Origin: Metridium senile
Lineage: Eukaryota; Cnidaria; Anthozoa; Actiniaria; Metridiidae
Direction of reading: 5' to 3'
NCBI GenBank assembly: GCA_949775045.1
Contig: OX459095.1
Span: forward strand, 30,531,064-30,595,063
DNA: 64,000 nucleotides
Shown: positions 45,421 to 64,000 of the stretch, piece after piece
Position numbering within the stretch: position 1 is the first letter of the stretch
Layout of the letters: every line of letters starts with the position of its first letter
Translations under genes and position numbers: made by a program
Notes under the pieces: generated by a model
Databases searched by the model: none
The model's input: only the letters and a program-made list of their open reading frames with translations
What the model was told of the DNA's origin: nothing

Positions 45421-45545
45421 GGCCTAGGTTATACGTCGAATCTCACTTGTGCCGAATGCAATTATATCAAAGAAGACCGCCTAGTTATCTATTGTTTGAA
45501 TTGTATTCGGCACTAGTGAGATTCGACGTATAACCTAGGCCTTAG
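45420..45545. mobile_element. Hairpin MITE, AGGCCTAGGTTATACGTCGAA
   Basis: aggcctaggttatacgtcga and its complement form nearly the whole 125 bp (inner tctcacttgtgccgaatgca / gtattcggcactagtgaga). It abuts the previous element directly. Confidence 0.85.
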
Positions 45546-45673
45546 TCTTGCTCAAATTAAAACGTCGCATCTCACCGAATCCTATTATGCAAATGAGCAA
45601 AACCTATTGTTTTAATACATTAACATTTGATTCGGTACCCAGTGTGAGATGCAACGTTTGAACTAGGCCTTAC
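45546..45673. mobile_element. Hairpin MITE, diverged sister of 45420-45545
   Basis: caaattaaaacgtcgcatct ... agatgcaacgtttgaactag with inner ccgaatcc / ggtaccca-like pair, ending aggcctta. Fragments with the same end occur at 51577 and 56000. Confidence 0.65.
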
Positions 45674-45693
45674 AATCACGAGGAACTAGTTGT

Positions 45694-45800
45694 ACCAGCC
45701 CTATGCATCTTTACCAGAAAAGAACAGTTCAGTCAGTCACACTATTACCAGCCCTATGCATCTTTACCAGAAAAGAACAGTTCAGTCGGTTAATCACACT
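45694..45800. repeat. 53-bp direct repeat, two copies
   Basis: accagccctatgcatcttta with ccagaaaagaacagttcagt occurs at 45694 and again at 45747. Nearly identical, so recent. Confidence 0.9.
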
Positions 45801-46233
45801 AGTTTATTATATTAATTTTCATTGACTATTATAAGTGGTATATCTCCAATTTTATCTTAACTCTACCGTAAAATCAACAATAAATTACATATATACGTTT
45901 TGTATATTAAAGCCTTTTGATATAATTATTTTTCAGATATATAAATAGGGCCTTGGTACGACCAAGTAATATAGTCAAACTACCCCTTTGTTGTTTTTCA
46001 ATAAGGTAGTTTACGGTTCTACATATTTTTATTTCTTGATAAAAACATGTTTTATTAGAAAATAGCAAACTTTGATTATATTCAAATAACAAGACTTGAA
46101 GGCTTTCCCTCCGTAAGGACGGGATTCCTGTTTTGTTCCCATGCTGCTTCAATTAAAAGGGGTCTTGGAACGAGGCTATTTACAGCCGTTGTCAACTATT
46201 AGAAGTTGACTTTTACATGTTCAAGTATTTAAC

Positions 46234-46491
46234 TAGCCTCCTCCGCAGGCAACTCCTGAGTCCGAGAGTGAGTTTCGTGATTTTGGGGTTCCTGTGTTGC
46301 AAATTCGAGGACGACGAAGCCTGGTGACGAGCCCCCGTGGTGTCAATATATGGCAGGCATCTCCTCTTCTTTCTTTCCTTCTTCCTTCCCCCTCCAGTCA
46401 TTTTTGCATATACCACAGGAAGCCCGCGACGTGTTTTTTTCTTTTTCCTTCGTTTTTTTCTGCCTATAAGAGATGCCTGCGGAGGAGGCTA
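46234..46491. mobile_element. Mutator-type MITE, TAGCCTCCTCCGCAGGCA ends
   Basis: tagcctcctccgcaggca at the left, tgcctgcggaggaggcta at the right, flanked on both sides by GTATTTAAC (46225-46233 and 46492-46500), a 9-bp target duplication. Relatives: 19105-19246 and 56592-56738. Confidence 0.88.
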
Positions 46492-46503
46492 GTATTTAAC
46501 CAT

Positions 46504-46740
46504 GGTACACCTATTTTCGTTGTCGTAGCCAAAGCTACAGTCCACACTCTAAAGCCTGCGAGATAATTGGTGATTTATTGCACGTTTTTTAAAGAAATAT
46601 TTGTTTCATAATCTACCACTGCAAGAACTTGTTATGGTCATATAACACAAACACGTACAACCCAAATACATTATGAATAGATCGAAACAAGAGAAGAAAT
46701 ACCGACATCCTTTGCAGGCTTCAGAGTGTTAAACTATCAA
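46504..46740. mobile_element. TACACCTATTT MITE, copy 2
   Basis: Same family as 33750-34050 (gtacacctattttcgttgtc, acagtccacactctaaagcc ... gcaggcttcagagtgtt). The right end is truncated. Confidence 0.75.
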
Positions 46741-46790
46741 AAACTTTGCATACAGCTATTTCAAAATACTCAAAATACTGAATGCTAAAT

Positions 46791-47099
46791 ACAGGGTGCG
46801 TGCTGATGTCAGTAAACAAAATCTAAGGAGTTTTCAAGGAGTTTTCAACGACCGAAAAGTAATTTTTAAGCATTTTTTGCGACAACTTTGATATACGAAA
46901 ATTTACGAATTTACCAAAATGATGTACAATACTAGAATTTTTACTTAACTTTGATTTGCAATACTAAAATTTTTACCCTACTTTAGCTAGAATTAAGGAG
47001 TTTTTGAGGAGTTTTTGCTGGTTTTCTAAAATTCAAGGGCTTTTCAAGTGCCCTTAAAAACGTAAATCAAATCTTAAGGAGTAGCACGAACCCTGTAAA
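46791..47099. mobile_element. MITE with TACAGGGTGCGTGCT ends
   Basis: acagggtgcgtgct at the left, agcacgaaccctgta at the right. The interior has several copies of aaggagttttcaagga / aggagtttttg. Confidence 0.65.
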
Positions 47100-47300
47100 T
47101 ACTGCATACTGATTAGTGCATTTCAAGACCGAAATGGATTTTGGGTCATGTAATATTTTCTAAAGAAAATAAATAATAACTATTTATTCTCAGTTTAGTG
47201 TATTCTATCCGAAATAATATACTAGCTACATGAAGGGAGAAGATTGCTGTATAGTTATTATTTATTTCAAGTCCATGAGACCCACGATGCCCTTGGGTCT

Positions 47301-47560
47301 TAGCCTGCGTAGCAAGCGTTTCTTTTAGGGGGAACGGGAGAAAGTTGTTTTGGGTTGTTTTGAGACAGCTGTGTTACCGATATGGCCACGCGAAACCTAA
47401 GACGAGAGCGAAAAAAAATTGAGGGTTGGGGAGGGGGAGGGGGAAGATTTTGTACTCGTCTAAGGTTTCGCGCGGCCATATCGGTAACACAGCTATCCCA
47501 AAACAACCAAAAAACAACTTTCTCCCGTTCCCCCAAAAGAAACGCTTGCTATGCAGGCTA
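47301..47560. mobile_element. MITE TAGCCTGCGTAGCAAGCG, with 9-bp target duplication
   Basis: tagcctgcgtagcaagcg and its complement ending gcaggcta. CTTGGGTCT flanks both sides (47292-47300 and 47561-47569). Long arms with gaacgggagaaagttgtttt and tgtgttaccgatatggcc. The Mutator-like duplication length is seen; the superfamily is inferred. Confidence 0.88.
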
Positions 47561-47863
47561 CTTGGGTCTTGGAATGCACCATTCAGTATTCAGTATTCAA
47601 CGTTATTGAAATAGCTGTACATAGGTCTGTAGTCTATTGCCCGCGAAACGCTCCTCCACTATGGGTCCCTGTGGTTTGGTTTCTCCTCGGAGAACTGTTC
47701 CGCAGCCTATGTGGTCTATTGCATAACTCGAATCTCTCAAACAGCACTTTATATTTTTGTATTAAAGTTTTGGTTTTATCTTTGTTTAGTAAAAATGTTA
47801 TGTATAAAAGCGCTGTCACGTGACTGATCAAACTAATCACGTGACAATGTGCCTGAGTAATCC

Positions 47864-63748
<15,885 letters not shown>

Positions 63749-64000
63749 CTGAAAAAAGTATAAGCATATATAAATATTTCCAATAAAATATATATCTTTA
63801 TTTGGTGAGGGTAGATATATTATTATTGGTTACCGATTAGTTTACATAATGGCCCTTAGGTAAGAATCCCAACTGAAAAAGAGGCAAACTAGTTGGCTAT
63901 GGGCCATGTTCTAAACGAGGAGGGGCTAGGAGGGGAATGGGTACTCGTTTATAGAATTAATGCAATTAACAAATAAACTACACAACATGAAAAAGCACAT
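63749..64000. other. BLTP2 intron, edge of window
   Basis: No exon seen. It is the intron upstream of the first visible BLTP2 exon, or the start of a further exon beyond the edge. Confidence 0.5.

Noticed and set aside
44615..45421. Several ORFs of 70-111 codons on both strands
   Set aside because: All lie in the arms of the 700-bp foldback element; mirror-image translations.

Overview
This is intron-rich, AT-rich animal nuclear DNA. Short coding exons with GT/AG borders are separated by introns packed with small foldback transposons (MITEs), microsatellites and long poly-G/poly-C runs. The proteins (a TIR plus beta-trefoil protein, an SVOP-type transporter, an SR splicing factor and BLTP2/hobbit) and the hammerhead-like retroelement traces point to an invertebrate, most likely a cnidarian. 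That assignment is inference; nothing here fixes the species. All exon borders were set by eye from splice signals, reading-phase continuity and family resemblance.

Layout. (1) About 1-13.8 kb, minus strand: two tandem copies of a gene for a TIR-domain protein. The downstream copy (5366-9702) is complete: a TIR domain, a charged linker and a C-terminal fascin-like beta-trefoil. The other copy (629-1244) runs off the left edge after its TIR exons. Each copy has a matching candidate leader exon and a matching far-upstream candidate 5' exon. A 1.45 kb foldback element sits in the 5' intron of the complete copy. (2) About 13.8-20 kb: no firm gene, many foldback elements, and one weak extra SVOP first exon at 16303. 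(3) 20-36.6 kb, plus strand: an SVOP-like major facilitator transporter with three good alternative first exons (20047, 22007, 23811) joined in the same phase to 15 common exons. An inverted, broken copy of exon 4 lies in intron 7 next to a hammerhead-like motif. (4) 37.5-43.7 kb, minus strand, convergent with SVOP: an SRSF4/5/6-type splicing factor, nine exons including a 27-nt microexon. (5) 43.7-47.8 kb: transposon cluster without genes. (6) 47.9-63.7 kb, minus strand: the C-terminal 1029 residues of BLTP2 (KIAA0100/hobbit) in 28 exons; the 5' part lies beyond the right edge.

The genes do not form an operon-like unit; they are ordinary neighbours. The least ordinary parts are the TIR-beta-trefoil tandem locus, the SVOP alternative N-termini, the inverted SVOP pseudo-exon flanking exons 5-7, and the frame-open acidic minisatellite that reads into a BLTP2 exon.
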